Assembly: GCA_039588915.1 (NCBI GenBank)
Contig: JBDGYV010000004.1
Coordinates: 39,903 to 103,902 of the forward strand
Origin: CAMYLR01 sp039588915
Lineage (GTDB): Bacteria; Gemmatimonadota; Gemmatimonadetes; JACCXV01; JAHWKZ01
Reading direction: 5' to 3'
Length of the DNA: 64,000 bases
A model generated the notes under the pieces. The model saw only the letters and a list, made by a program, of their open reading frames with translations, did no database searches and was not told the origin of the DNA. Shown one piece after another: positions 32,602 to 41,353 of this stretch (the stretch's first letter is position 1; each line of letters opens with the position of its first letter). Position numbers and translations under genes: made by a program.

Positions 32602-34812
32602 ATGGTATTTCCAACCAGACCACCGGGCGTCCGCTTTTTCGCGATTGCGGCGATCGCCTCGATTCTGGCGCTGGCCTCCGGAGCGACCGTGCACGCTCAG
32701 AGTCGCGGTCAGACCAACTTCTCCGCGGGCGAAGAAGCGCTGGCTTCGGGTGAGGCGTGGGATGCCCGCGAGTACTTCGAACGTGCGGTGCGCGAGGGCT
32801 ACCCCGCTGGGCCCGGCTACCGGGCCGTTGCGGATGCTTATCTGGCACTCGACAACCGTCTCTTCTTTGCCCGCGAGGCGCTTGAGCGGTCGCTAAAAGC
32901 GGAACCCGACGACACCGAAACGTGGTACCGACTTGCCGACGTGAACCTGCGTTTGGAGGGCGGCGACTCCGATCCGCGCGCGCGAGAGGCATTACACGAG
33001 GTCTTTCGGCTTGACCCACACTATCGCGATGCTTACGCGCGGTGGGAGCGGATGTACCTCGATCGAAGCGACTCCCGCGACGTAGCCGAGATCTTCGCAC
33101 GTCATCTAACGCGAGATTTCGACCCCGACCTGGCGCTCAGGCGGATCGACGTGCTTAACGATGCAGGCGAACATCGGTCCGCCTGGGAGGCGATCGAAGA
33201 GTTCCGCCGCCGCATCCCTCGGGAGCCCTACCTGGCCCGGTTATCGCACCTTTCAGGGGTCGTGCTGGCCGCGCTCGGTGAGCCGGAGCAAGGGGCTGGC
33301 TACTACTTCAACGGTCTCGCGTTCGCTGCGACCGAGCCCGACCTTGAGCCGTACTACCGCGACATTCAACCACTGCTCTCGGATCGCGAGCGAGTGGCTT
33401 GGCTGGATTGGTCTGTGGAACGTCGTCGATCGTTTGTCGAGGGTTTCTGGAGTGCGCGTGATCCGCTCCCGTTCAGCGGTCTCAACGAGCGATGGATCGA
33501 GCAACAGAACCGGATCCGGGTGGCACGCGAGTCGTATCAGTGGAAGAAACCGATCAGCAAGGAAAAGCTCGTCGAGCTTGGCGGTCGCGACAGTGGAATG
33601 CCGGCGGTTGCGATTCGTCTCGATGGTCGCTCACTTGACGATCGTGGAGCGTTCTTTCTCCGCCACGGAGAACCTGATGAGACCGCTGGCGTCGGTCGCG
33701 ACGAGTGTGGTTTCTGGTTCTACGACCGAGATGGCCTTCCGAACGGCGAGATGGGGGTCAATTTTACGGACGGCAGTGACTTGATGATCGGGGCTCGGGG
33801 CGTCTTCTTTGGTAATGACTGCAACTTCACCACGATTCCCACGACACCTCTCGCGCTGGAGTACTTCACGGTCGGTGGGCTGACCGGAAACGATCTGGCG
33901 CGAGCGCAAGAAGAAGCGCTCCGTGACATGGATGTTGGGTTGGCGATCGACACCTACGACCACCAGATCGAACACCGGATGCCGGTCGATTTGGCACCCG
34001 CCAATTTCTCGTACTTTCGTACCGACACCGATGTCGTCTTCTATTTTGCGGTGCCGGTGCCCGAGATCGAGGTTCGAGGCGACCGTTCCCGATACCGGAA
34101 AGGGTTGGCTCTTTATGATACGAACTGGCGTGAGATCACTCGCCGGTCGGAGGAAATGCGGGCGGTAGTCACACGCGCCATAGAGAACGAGGAAAAGCTC
34201 GGCGAGTGGTACCTCGTCGATTTGTTCCGGGTTCGGATGGCGCCGGGCACATATCGGTACGCCCTTCAAGTCGATGATCTCCAGGGTGATGCGGTGGGGG
34301 TCCAGAAAGGCACCGTTCGGGTTCGGCATTTCTCCCCGATGGGGCTCGATATGTCGGACCTCCTGCTGTCTGCTGAGATCGTCGAGGGAGGGCGTGTCCC
34401 CCGGTTCGAGCGCTACGGGCGCATGATCGTTCCCCTACCATCGCATCGATTCCTTCATGACCAGCCGCTCCATCTGTACTTCGAGACGTATAACCTGCAG
34501 GCCACCGACGACCGTGAGGTCGAGTTCCGCGTCGATTACACGATTCGCGCCGATAAACTGGATCGCAGCGCCATCGAGCGGTTCTTCGGAAGCCTGCGTG
34601 GGTTGGTCGGGGTCCGCGAGGAGCCGGAGGCGATCACGTTCTCTTTCGAGCGCCGTGGGCCGCATTTTGGGGGACGCGCCTGGCCGGAGCATCTGTCGTT
34701 TGACGCCGCTGCCTTGCCGGCTGGCACGTACACGCTCGAGGTCACGATCACCGATCACGCGTTCTACGACCGGATCACTGAACGCACGGCGACATTCTCG
34801 ATCATCGATTGA
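32602..34812 (+). CDS. GWxTD-domain protein with N-terminal TPR region, exported
   Basis: A 736-residue secreted protein. The signal peptide ends ATVHAQ (about residue 32). TPR-like helices cover about 38-270 (NFSAGEEALASGEAWDAREY, ALERSLKAEPDDTETWYRL). The GWxTD-type segment is near 275-400 (RSFVEGFWSARDPLPFSGLNE, AFFLRHGEPDETAG), followed by a beta-rich half with VRMAPGTYRYALQVDDLQ and YTLEVTITDHAFYDR. GWxTD proteins occur in several Gram-negative phyla, with the domain named from a short tryptophan motif; their biochemical role is not settled. ATG 32602 follows a weak ribosome site. Confidence 0.85.
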   Translation: MVFPTRPPGVRFFAIAAIASILALASGATVHAQSRGQTNFSAGEEALASGEAWDAREYFERAVREGYPAGPGYRAVADAYLALDNRLFFAREALERSLKAEPDDTETWYRLADVNLRLEGGDSDPRAREALHEVFRLDPHYRDAYARWERMYLDRSDSRDVAEIFARHLTRDFDPDLALRRIDVLNDAGEHRSAWEAIEEFRRRIPREPYLARLSHLSGVVLAALGEPEQGAGYYFNGLAFAATEPDLEPYYRDIQPLLSDRERVAWLDWSVERRRSFVEGFWSARDPLPFSGLNERWIEQQNRIRVARESYQWKKPISKEKLVELGGRDSGMPAVAIRLDGRSLDDRGAFFLRHGEPDETAGVGRDECGFWFYDRDGLPNGEMGVNFTDGSDLMIGARGVFFGNDCNFTTIPTTPLALEYFTVGGLTGNDLARAQEEALRDMDVGLAIDTYDHQIEHRMPVDLAPANFSYFRTDTDVVFYFAVPVPEIEVRGDRSRYRKGLALYDTNWREITRRSEEMRAVVTRAIENEEKLGEWYLVDLFRVRMAPGTYRYALQVDDLQGDAVGVQKGTVRVRHFSPMGLDMSDLLLSAEIVEGGRVPRFERYGRMIVPLPSHRFLHDQPLHLYFETYNLQATDDREVEFRVDYTIRADKLDRSAIERFFGSLRGLVGVREEPEAITFSFERRGPHFGGRAWPEHLSFDAAALPAGTYTLEVTITDHAFYDRITERTATFSIID

Positions 34813-35080
34813 TCGGATCGACCCAGCCGAGGATCATCGCCGATTGAAACAGGGCCAAGTGGTCAGGGCCCGCAGCTTGCAGTTGCCTGGGGCGAAACTA
34901 GTAGTGACGTCCTAGCGCCCTGTCTGTAGACGCTTACTATCGTCGCGAGCCGTCGAAGCTTGACGGCGGGCCGACGATCCCGCGCCGCTTCCCACCGCTG
35001 CAATCACCAGAGGGCTTCAACAACGCACGTCGGAGCGACCGCATAAACGCGACCGCGTAACGGTAGCTCCAGCCGCGTGG

Positions 35081-37420
35081 GTGGCGGTCGCTCTAGGCCT
35101 GGCAGGGTTCGCGACCGCCTACGCACACGTGTTCCTCGGCGTAGCGGTCCTCATCGCGTTAACGATCGCGGCGACACGGCAAGTAATGACGAGCGGTTGC
35201 GTTTCGTCGGGGATCGCGGGCTGGGCGATGATCGCCCTGGTGATCGGTTCTCGGTTGGTAATCGCGACCGATCGTGCTCGCGTCGACGCTGCAGCGTGGG
35301 TCGAGATGGCGGCTGCCGGTCGAGAGGAGCAGATCGATGCCACCCTGCGTTTGACATCCGTCAGACCGAGCGGTGACACACGATGGCACGTTCGTGGCGA
35401 GGCGCTTGGCTGCAGCCTGCGTCCGTGTCGAGGTGCGAGTCTCCATTGGTGGTGGGCGGGCGAGCCGTCGCCCATGGTCGGTGAGCGGTGGAGTGTCGTT
35501 GGTCGGTTGAAAGCCGAGCCGTTGCGCGTCAATCGGCGCGGCGGCTACCCGCCACCGGGTCTCTCCCGCGGGGCGCGGAGTGGGACTTTGACCGACATCG
35601 AGCTGATCCAACGACGGTCGAAAAAGGTCCCGCTCCTGGCGACCACTGAGCAGCACCTTCGGGGGCGTATCACTGCCCGTTTTGGCGTTCAGTTGGCGCC
35701 TCTCGTGACGGCGCTGCTGCTCGGGGATCGTACCGGGCTGGCACCCGAGCTGGTTGACGCGTTCGCGGCGTCGGGGGCGTTGCATCTGCTGGCCGTCTCG
35801 GGTCTGCACGTCGGTTTTCTGGCCTGGCTTCTGGCGTCTAGCCTCGGTCTCGTCGGCTGGGACCCTGTTCGCCGCGCCGGGACGGCCACGCTGGTGTTGA
35901 TCGCATACGCGGCGCTGGTGGGCGGCCGGCCGTCGGTCGTTCGAGCGGCGGTGATGACGACGGCACTCTTGTGGGCGCGGGCGGTTGAGCGAAGGGTCTC
36001 GGTTTGGCAGGTGTGGGGGTTGGCCGCGGTGGCGATGCTCGCCTGGCGCCCGCTCGATCTCTTCAATCTCGGATTTGTGCTGTCGTTTGGCGCGGTGGCG
36101 GGCCTGCTGATATGGGGCACGGGGGCGGCACGCGCGCTTCGGTCCCAACGTCCGTCGGGCGCGCTGGCCACTGTCAAGCGAGGGATCGTCGCGTCGGTTG
36201 TCGCGACCGGCGCTGCCAGCTTGGGCACACTGCCGGTTCAATCGATCGCATTCGGCTGGCTGGCGCCGGCCGGGTTTCTCGTCAACCCGGTGGCGGTCCC
36301 GCTTGCCGCTGCCGGGTTGCCACTTGCCTGGTTGGCGCTGCTGGCCGATGCGGTCGGCTTGGGGGGCGCAGCCGGCCCACTCGCAGCGACGGCTTCGATA
36401 GCGCTGGGGCTGTTAGAGGCAGTGGTGGTTGGTGTGGCGTCGCGCTTCTCGGTTTGGGTGCCAGGTTCTACGGCGTGGGCGATCACTCTGCTCGCCGGGC
36501 TGCTCGCTGCCGCCGTGCTGCTCCTCCGGCGTCGGCCGCTAGCGGGCTGGAGCGTGTCCGTCCTGGTCCTGGTGCTGTCTCTAACCGGTCATCGGCAAGC
36601 ACCATCTAGTTGGGAGGTGAAGTGGCTCGATGTCGGGCAGGGCGACGCCATCGTGATCCACTTTCCCGACGGGGCAACGTGGCTCGTCGACGCTGGGCCG
36701 GCATACCCGCATGGTGATGCGGGGCGCAGCGTGGTGTTGCCATACCTGCGGGCCCGCGGAATCGATCGGCTGCAGTGGTTGATCTCGACGCACCCCGATC
36801 TCGATCACGTGGGTGGCGCAGCCAGCGTGGTCGATGGTGTTCGAGTCGAGCGTTGGGGAAGCGCCGCAGCAGTCGGCGACAACTCGGCCTATATACGTCT
36901 GCTCGCTGCGGTCGGGAGTCGGCCGACGACTGCGGCGGTCCAACTGAGAGCTCCGAGTCGGTTGCAACAGGGACCGGTCAGCGTTGATGTACTTCATCCG
37001 GAGGGCGACTGGGTGCCGGGTGATCCGTACGGGTCGGCGACATCCGCCAATGATGCGTCGATCGTGTTGCTCATGAGCTATGGTGGGTGTCGTGTGCTGC
37101 TGACCGGAGACATCGGTAAGCGAGCTGAAGGGGCGCTGGTGACGGCCCTGGGCGACTCGCTGAGAGCCGATCTCTTGCACGTCGGCCACCACGGCAGTCG
37201 GCACTCGACGACGATGCGTTGGCTCGCTCGCGTGCGGCCGGCCGCCGCAGTCGTCTCGGTGGGTGGACTCAACCGCCACGGCCATCCACACATTGAGGTT
37301 CTAGAGCGCCTCGAGCGCGTCGATGCCAACGTTTATCGCACCGATCGGCTCGGAACGGTCACCGCGAGGTGTATTTCGGGCGAGTGGCGTCTGGAATCGC
37401 CGACTTTCTATCTTCGTTGA
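35081..37420 (+). CDS. comEC: ComEC/Rec2-family DNA-uptake channel protein
   Basis: A 779-residue inner-membrane protein for passage of single-stranded DNA in natural transformation. N-terminal spans and an OB-like region (about 60-190) lead to the ComEC core with LLAVSGLHVGFLAWLL and many hydrophobic helices (to about 510). A C-terminal metallo-beta-lactamase-like domain (about 515-775) follows: VKWLDVGQGDAIVIHFPDG, the HxDxDH site STHPDLDHVGGAASV, LLTGDIGKRAEG and VGHHGSRHST. All three parts are intact, so it should be functional. The GTG start has no clear ribosome site; 268 bases before it show no gene. Confidence 0.93.
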   Translation: MAVALGLAGFATAYAHVFLGVAVLIALTIAATRQVMTSGCVSSGIAGWAMIALVIGSRLVIATDRARVDAAAWVEMAAAGREEQIDATLRLTSVRPSGDTRWHVRGEALGCSLRPCRGASLHWWWAGEPSPMVGERWSVVGRLKAEPLRVNRRGGYPPPGLSRGARSGTLTDIELIQRRSKKVPLLATTEQHLRGRITARFGVQLAPLVTALLLGDRTGLAPELVDAFAASGALHLLAVSGLHVGFLAWLLASSLGLVGWDPVRRAGTATLVLIAYAALVGGRPSVVRAAVMTTALLWARAVERRVSVWQVWGLAAVAMLAWRPLDLFNLGFVLSFGAVAGLLIWGTGAARALRSQRPSGALATVKRGIVASVVATGAASLGTLPVQSIAFGWLAPAGFLVNPVAVPLAAAGLPLAWLALLADAVGLGGAAGPLAATASIALGLLEAVVVGVASRFSVWVPGSTAWAITLLAGLLAAAVLLLRRRPLAGWSVSVLVLVLSLTGHRQAPSSWEVKWLDVGQGDAIVIHFPDGATWLVDAGPAYPHGDAGRSVVLPYLRARGIDRLQWLISTHPDLDHVGGAASVVDGVRVERWGSAAAVGDNSAYIRLLAAVGSRPTTAAVQLRAPSRLQQGPVSVDVLHPEGDWVPGDPYGSATSANDASIVLLMSYGGCRVLLTGDIGKRAEGALVTALGDSLRADLLHVGHHGSRHSTTMRWLARVRPAAAVVSVGGLNRHGHPHIEVLERLERVDANVYRTDRLGTVTARCISGEWRLESPTFYLR

Positions 37421-37483
37421 TCTCGGCAGGATACGCGGCCGACCAGGAACTTTGTCGTCACCACTTCGGTATTGAGAGGACGT

Positions 37484-38500
37484 ATGACGCAGACCGAGCC
37501 CGCATACGAGACCACCGCCACGCTGGCTGAGGCGAACGCTAGGATTGCTCGTGAGAATGCGTTCACGTCGACCCTGCTGGAAGAGATCTCGCGGGTCGTC
37601 GTCGGCCAGCGAGGATTGTTGGACGGGTTGTTGATCGGTTTACTGGCGGATGGCCACGTGCTCCTCGAGGGTGTCCCCGGGCTGGCCAAGACGCTCGCCG
37701 TACGAACGTTGGCCGGCGCCATCGACTGCGATTTTCAGCGCATCCAGTTCACCCCCGATCTGCTACCGGCCGACCTCGTAGGCACCACGATCTATCATCC
37801 CCAACGTGGCGAGTTCGATGTCCACCGCGGACCGGTGTTCACCAATCTCCTGCTGGCTGATGAGATCAACCGCGCACCGGCGAAGGTGCAGTCGGCGTTG
37901 CTCGAGGCGATGCAAGAAAAGCAGGTGACGCTCGGTGAGACTACCTATCGACTCGAGACGCCGTTCCTGGTCCTGGCTACTCAAAACCCGATCGAACACG
38001 AGGGCACGTACCCATTGCCGGAAGCGCAGGTCGATCGGTTCATGCTCAAGCTCAGAGTCGGGTATCCGCCACGTGAGGACGAGCGCCAGATCATCGAGCG
38101 GATGACAGCCATTGAAACGCCGAACGTGCGCCCGGTGATCGGACCTCAAGAGATTCTTCATGCGCGCGAGGTAGTCGCGGGTGTGTACATCGATAACAAA
38201 GTTCTCGGTTACATCCTCGACTTGGTCGAGGCGACCCGCTATCCAGCCCGCTTCGGGCTCGAGGATCTCGAGCCATGGATCGCGTATGGTGGCTCGCCCC
38301 GAGCCGGGATATTCCTTACCAAGTCTGCCAAGGCGCGTGCCTTCCTGAACGGTCGCGGCTATGTCGTCCCCGACGACGTGAAGGCCGTAGCTCGCGACGT
38401 CTTGCGGCACCGGCTCCTGCTGACCTACGAGGCGGAGGCGGAGGAAGTCGACCCCGACTCCGTCCTGGATCGGTTGCTGGAGCACCTCGACGTGCCGTGA
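37484..38500 (+). CDS. moxR: MoxR-type AAA+ ATPase
   Basis: A 338-residue AAA+ chaperone ATPase. Walker A LLEGVPGLAKTLAVR at about 64-78, sensor/Walker B NLLLADEINRAPAKVQSAL, and the MoxR hallmark LATQNPIEHEGTYPLPEAQ. C-terminal lid domain ends the protein. MoxR proteins act with VWA-domain partners; the next genes supply them. ATG 37484 has AGAGGA a few bases upstream; TTG 37472 is less likely. The stop overlaps the DUF58 start in GTGA, the first of five such overlaps in this operon. Confidence 0.95.
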   Translation: MTQTEPAYETTATLAEANARIARENAFTSTLLEEISRVVVGQRGLLDGLLIGLLADGHVLLEGVPGLAKTLAVRTLAGAIDCDFQRIQFTPDLLPADLVGTTIYHPQRGEFDVHRGPVFTNLLLADEINRAPAKVQSALLEAMQEKQVTLGETTYRLETPFLVLATQNPIEHEGTYPLPEAQVDRFMLKLRVGYPPREDERQIIERMTAIETPNVRPVIGPQEILHAREVVAGVYIDNKVLGYILDLVEATRYPARFGLEDLEPWIAYGGSPRAGIFLTKSAKARAFLNGRGYVVPDDVKAVARDVLRHRLLLTYEAEAEEVDPDSVLDRLLEHLDVP

Positions 38501-39399
38501 GCGTCTCGGAGCTGGCCAAGACGGTCCGGCTGCTAGAGATCCAAACCCGACACCTCGTCAACGACATCTTCTCGGGAGAGTACACCAGCGTCTTCAAGGG
38601 ACGGGGTGTGGAGTTTTCCGATGTGCGTGAGTACCAACCTGGAGATGATGTACGAGCTATCGACTGGAACGTAACCGCGCGACGCGGCACCCCATACGTC
38701 AAGCAATTCGTCGAGGAGCGCGAGCTGACGGTGATTCTAGCGGTCGATGGTAGCGCCTCGACACGATTTGGAACCCAGGGTGCGCTGAAGCGCGAGCGCG
38801 CGGCCGAGGTAGGAGCCGTGCTCGGGTTGGCTGCCAATCGCAACAACGACCGTGCAGGCGCGTTGTTGTTCGCGGAAGGGATCGAGCGGTACATCCCACC
38901 GCGCAAGGGGAAGACCCACGTGTTGCGACTGGTGCGCGATATTCTATCGTTTGATCCTCCAGCGCGCGGCACGGATCTGGCAGGAGCGCTCGAGTTTCTT
39001 TCCCGTGTGCTTCATCGCCGCAGCGTGATCTTTCTACTCTCGGATTTTCTCGATACGGGTTTTGAGCGACCGCTCGCGGCACTGGCGGTTCGCCATGACG
39101 TGGTAGCGCTGACGCTTGCCGATCGCCGTGATCACGAGCTGCCCAATGTCGGACTGATTGAAGTCGTCGAGCCGGAGACGGGTGAGCGCCGTTGGCTCGA
39201 TACCGGTTCGCCGCGCGTTCGCGAAGCGTACGCGGTGGCAGCCGAGCGGGTGGAAGCCGATCGCAAGCGGGTTTTTCAAAAGGCTGGTGTGGACATCGTG
39301 CCGATCGACACCCTGGCTGACTACGTCCAGCCGCTGAGGCGGTTCTTCGAGCGTCGTGAGCGGCGGCGGGGACGGCCATTAAGGGCGAGGAAACGATGA
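38497..39399 (+). CDS. DUF58 protein with VWA-like fold (BatF-like)
   Basis: A 300-residue cytoplasmic DUF58 protein, the standard partner next to MoxR. The DUF58 signature GEYTSVFKGRGVEFSDVREYQPGDDVRAIDWNVTAR, starting near residue 26, is followed by a VWA-like domain with metal-site strand VILAVDGSAST (D-x-S-x-S) and FLLSDFLDTGFE. GTG 38497 lies inside the moxR stop region (GTGA), and the end overlaps the next gene in ATGA. It is thought to work with the ATPase in folding or activating envelope or metal enzymes. Confidence 0.92.
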   Translation: MSVSELAKTVRLLEIQTRHLVNDIFSGEYTSVFKGRGVEFSDVREYQPGDDVRAIDWNVTARRGTPYVKQFVEERELTVILAVDGSASTRFGTQGALKRERAAEVGAVLGLAANRNNDRAGALLFAEGIERYIPPRKGKTHVLRLVRDILSFDPPARGTDLAGALEFLSRVLHRRSVIFLLSDFLDTGFERPLAALAVRHDVVALTLADRRDHELPNVGLIEVVEPETGERRWLDTGSPRVREAYAVAAERVEADRKRVFQKAGVDIVPIDTLADYVQPLRRFFERRERRRGRPLRARKR

Positions 39400-40346
39400 T
39401 CCGCTGGCCGCTGGTTTTGGCGTTGGTGATGGCTGCTCAGCCGATCGCGGTCGCTGCGCAGGAGGCCGAGCCGTCGGCGGTTCGTATCCATGTGGTTCCG
39501 GATCCGCTGGGAGCAGATATCGCCGGCGACAGCCTGACCGTCGGTGATGCGGTCTGGGTGACGGTCCAGACTAGTGGCCCGGGGGGCCACTACCTGCTGC
39601 CCGAAACGCTAGTCGAGGCCTACGGCGAGCATCCCGAGCTCGCGGTGTTGGAGAGTGCCCGCCAAGACGGTCAGCTGAGGCTCAGAGTGGCGCTCTTTCG
39701 CCCAGGATCGTTCGTGTTGCCCACGGTAGAGGCTGGGGTCGCGACAGCAGAGGGCGACACGCTGCGCGTGCCCGTCTATGCCGACACGATACAGGTGGTT
39801 TCGGTGTTGGCGCCGGGTGACACCCTGTTGGCGGACATCAAGCCGCTGTGGGTCGACGGTGGGATTCCCATGTGGTTTTGGATCCTCCTCGGGTTGTTGA
39901 TGGCACTCGCGCTGTTGGCTTGGTGGTGGTGGCGTCGACGCGACCAAGTGGACGAGCTGCCGAAGGTGCGGCCCGACGCCTACCAGATCGCTCTGCGGCA
40001 ACTTCAGTCGCTGCAGGCGGAACCACCGACGTCGGCGCGCCGCATCGCTGCGGCAACAGAAATCGGTGAGGTCGTGCGAGAGTACCTGGCCAGCGGGTGG
40101 GCGGTGCCGGCTAGAGAGCGAACCACGTTTGAACTGCTGCCAGCGCTGCCCGAACGTTGGCAGTCGATTCGTCCCGCGCTGGCTTCACTGCTCTCGGCTA
40201 TCGATCTAGCGAAGTTCGCACGCCTAGCCCCGGAACCGGGTGAGATACCGCGTCTGGCGAGCGCCGGGCTCGAATGCGTCGATCGGTTGGAGCAGACCCG
40301 GCAGGTGCCAGAGATCCCGGAGGTGGAGGAGGCAGTGGCATCGTGA
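39396..40346 (+). CDS. Exported single-span protein of the Bat operon (DUF4381-like)
   Basis: A 316-residue protein placed between DUF58 and BatA. Signal peptide (LVLALVMAAQPIAVAAQ), a periplasmic beta-sandwich at about 28-145, a membrane span (MWFWILLGLLMALALLAWWWW, about 159-179), then a cytoplasmic helical part with RPDAYQIALRQLQSLQAE. The last resembles DUF4381-type proteins often found in these operons. ATGA overlap upstream, GTGA downstream. Probably a structural member of the MoxR/Bat membrane complex; no activity known. Confidence 0.72.
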   Translation: MIRWPLVLALVMAAQPIAVAAQEAEPSAVRIHVVPDPLGADIAGDSLTVGDAVWVTVQTSGPGGHYLLPETLVEAYGEHPELAVLESARQDGQLRLRVALFRPGSFVLPTVEAGVATAEGDTLRVPVYADTIQVVSVLAPGDTLLADIKPLWVDGGIPMWFWILLGLLMALALLAWWWWRRRDQVDELPKVRPDAYQIALRQLQSLQAEPPTSARRIAAATEIGEVVREYLASGWAVPARERTTFELLPALPERWQSIRPALASLLSAIDLAKFARLAPEPGEIPRLASAGLECVDRLEQTRQVPEIPEVEEAVAS

Positions 40347-41353
40347 ACCCTGTACCGCTGAGCTTTGGGAACTGGACGCTCGCCAGCCCGGCCTGGCTAC
40401 TGCTCCTATTGGGGGTCCCGTTGGCGTGGTATTGGCACCGCCGCAACCGCCGGCGGGCGCTTGTCCTGCCGGCTCTGGCAACGGTTGGCGCGTTGCCCCA
40501 GAGCTGGCGACAGCGGTTGCGAGCGATGCCTGGACTACTGCGCACGCTCGCATTCGTCGGTTGTGTGGTGGCGATGGCACGGCCGCAAGAGCTCGCCGCT
40601 GGCAAGCCGCTAACGACATCGGGCGTCGATATCGTCCTCGCGATCGACGCTTCAGGCAGTATGAAGGCCGAAGACTTCCAGCCTCGGAACCGCCTCGAGG
40701 TTGCCAAGCAAGCTGCCGCCGATTTCATCGGTGGGCGTTCGTCGGACCGTATTGGGTTGGTGACGTTCGCCGGCCAAGCGGTCACCCAGACACCACTCAC
40801 GCTCGATCATGGCGCGCTCGCTGAGGCGATCGGTCGAGTGAGAATAGGTGGACTCGCCGAGGGCACCGCGATCGGGACGGCGCTGGCCACATCGGTCAAC
40901 CGCCTGCGCGCGTCGGATGCTCGAAGCAAGGTCGCGATCTTGTTAACCGATGGGGTCAACAACGCCGGCCAGGTAGATCCGCTGACCGCCGCCGAGACCG
41001 CCCGCGCGCTCGGCGTGCGCGTATACACGATCGGTGTCGGCACGACCGGGGAGGCACCGTATCTGCTCGAAGACCCGCGCTTCGGACGGCGCTACGTTCG
41101 CGTGGTTGTCCGCATAGACGAGGAGACACTGCAACAGATCGCGGCGCGGACCGGCGGGCGGTATTACCGGGCCACCGATCCGCAGGCCCTAAATCAGGTG
41201 TACGCCGAGATCGATCGTCTCGAGCGTTCACCGCTGACGGGTCGCCGGCCGGTCGTGCGTCTCGAGCGATACTTGTGGTTTCTGGTCCCGACGCTGGGCT
41301 TGGTGATGCTTGAAGGCGCGCTGCGAGCCACACTGTTTCGGAGGCTCCCGTGA
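40343..41353 (+). CDS. batA: BatA: membrane VWA-domain protein
   Basis: A 336-residue membrane protein with a cytoplasmic/periplasmic von Willebrand A domain flanked by spans. N-terminal spans at about 15-30 and 70-88; VWA domain about 100-290 with complete MIDAS D-x-S-x-S in DIVLAIDASGSM, plus the second metal-site threonine region and LLTDGVNNAG; C-terminal span WFLVPTLGLVMLEGAL. GTG 40343 has a purine-rich GGAGGTGGAGGAGG-type ribosome region upstream and overlaps the previous stop. It is the first of three VWA/TPR proteins that with MoxR form the Bat aerotolerance/stress system. Confidence 0.93.
   Translation: MNPVPLSFGNWTLASPAWLLLLLGVPLAWYWHRRNRRRALVLPALATVGALPQSWRQRLRAMPGLLRTLAFVGCVVAMARPQELAAGKPLTTSGVDIVLAIDASGSMKAEDFQPRNRLEVAKQAAADFIGGRSSDRIGLVTFAGQAVTQTPLTLDHGALAEAIGRVRIGGLAEGTAIGTALATSVNRLRASDARSKVAILLTDGVNNAGQVDPLTAAETARALGVRVYTIGVGTTGEAPYLLEDPRFGRRYVRVVVRIDEETLQQIAARTGGRYYRATDPQALNQVYAEIDRLERSPLTGRRPVVRLERYLWFLVPTLGLVMLEGALRATLFRRLP

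Noticed and set aside
35159..36241. 360-codon minus-strand frame opposite comEC
   Set aside because: Arg/Pro/His-rich with no recognisable motif; the plus strand carries clear ComEC motifs.
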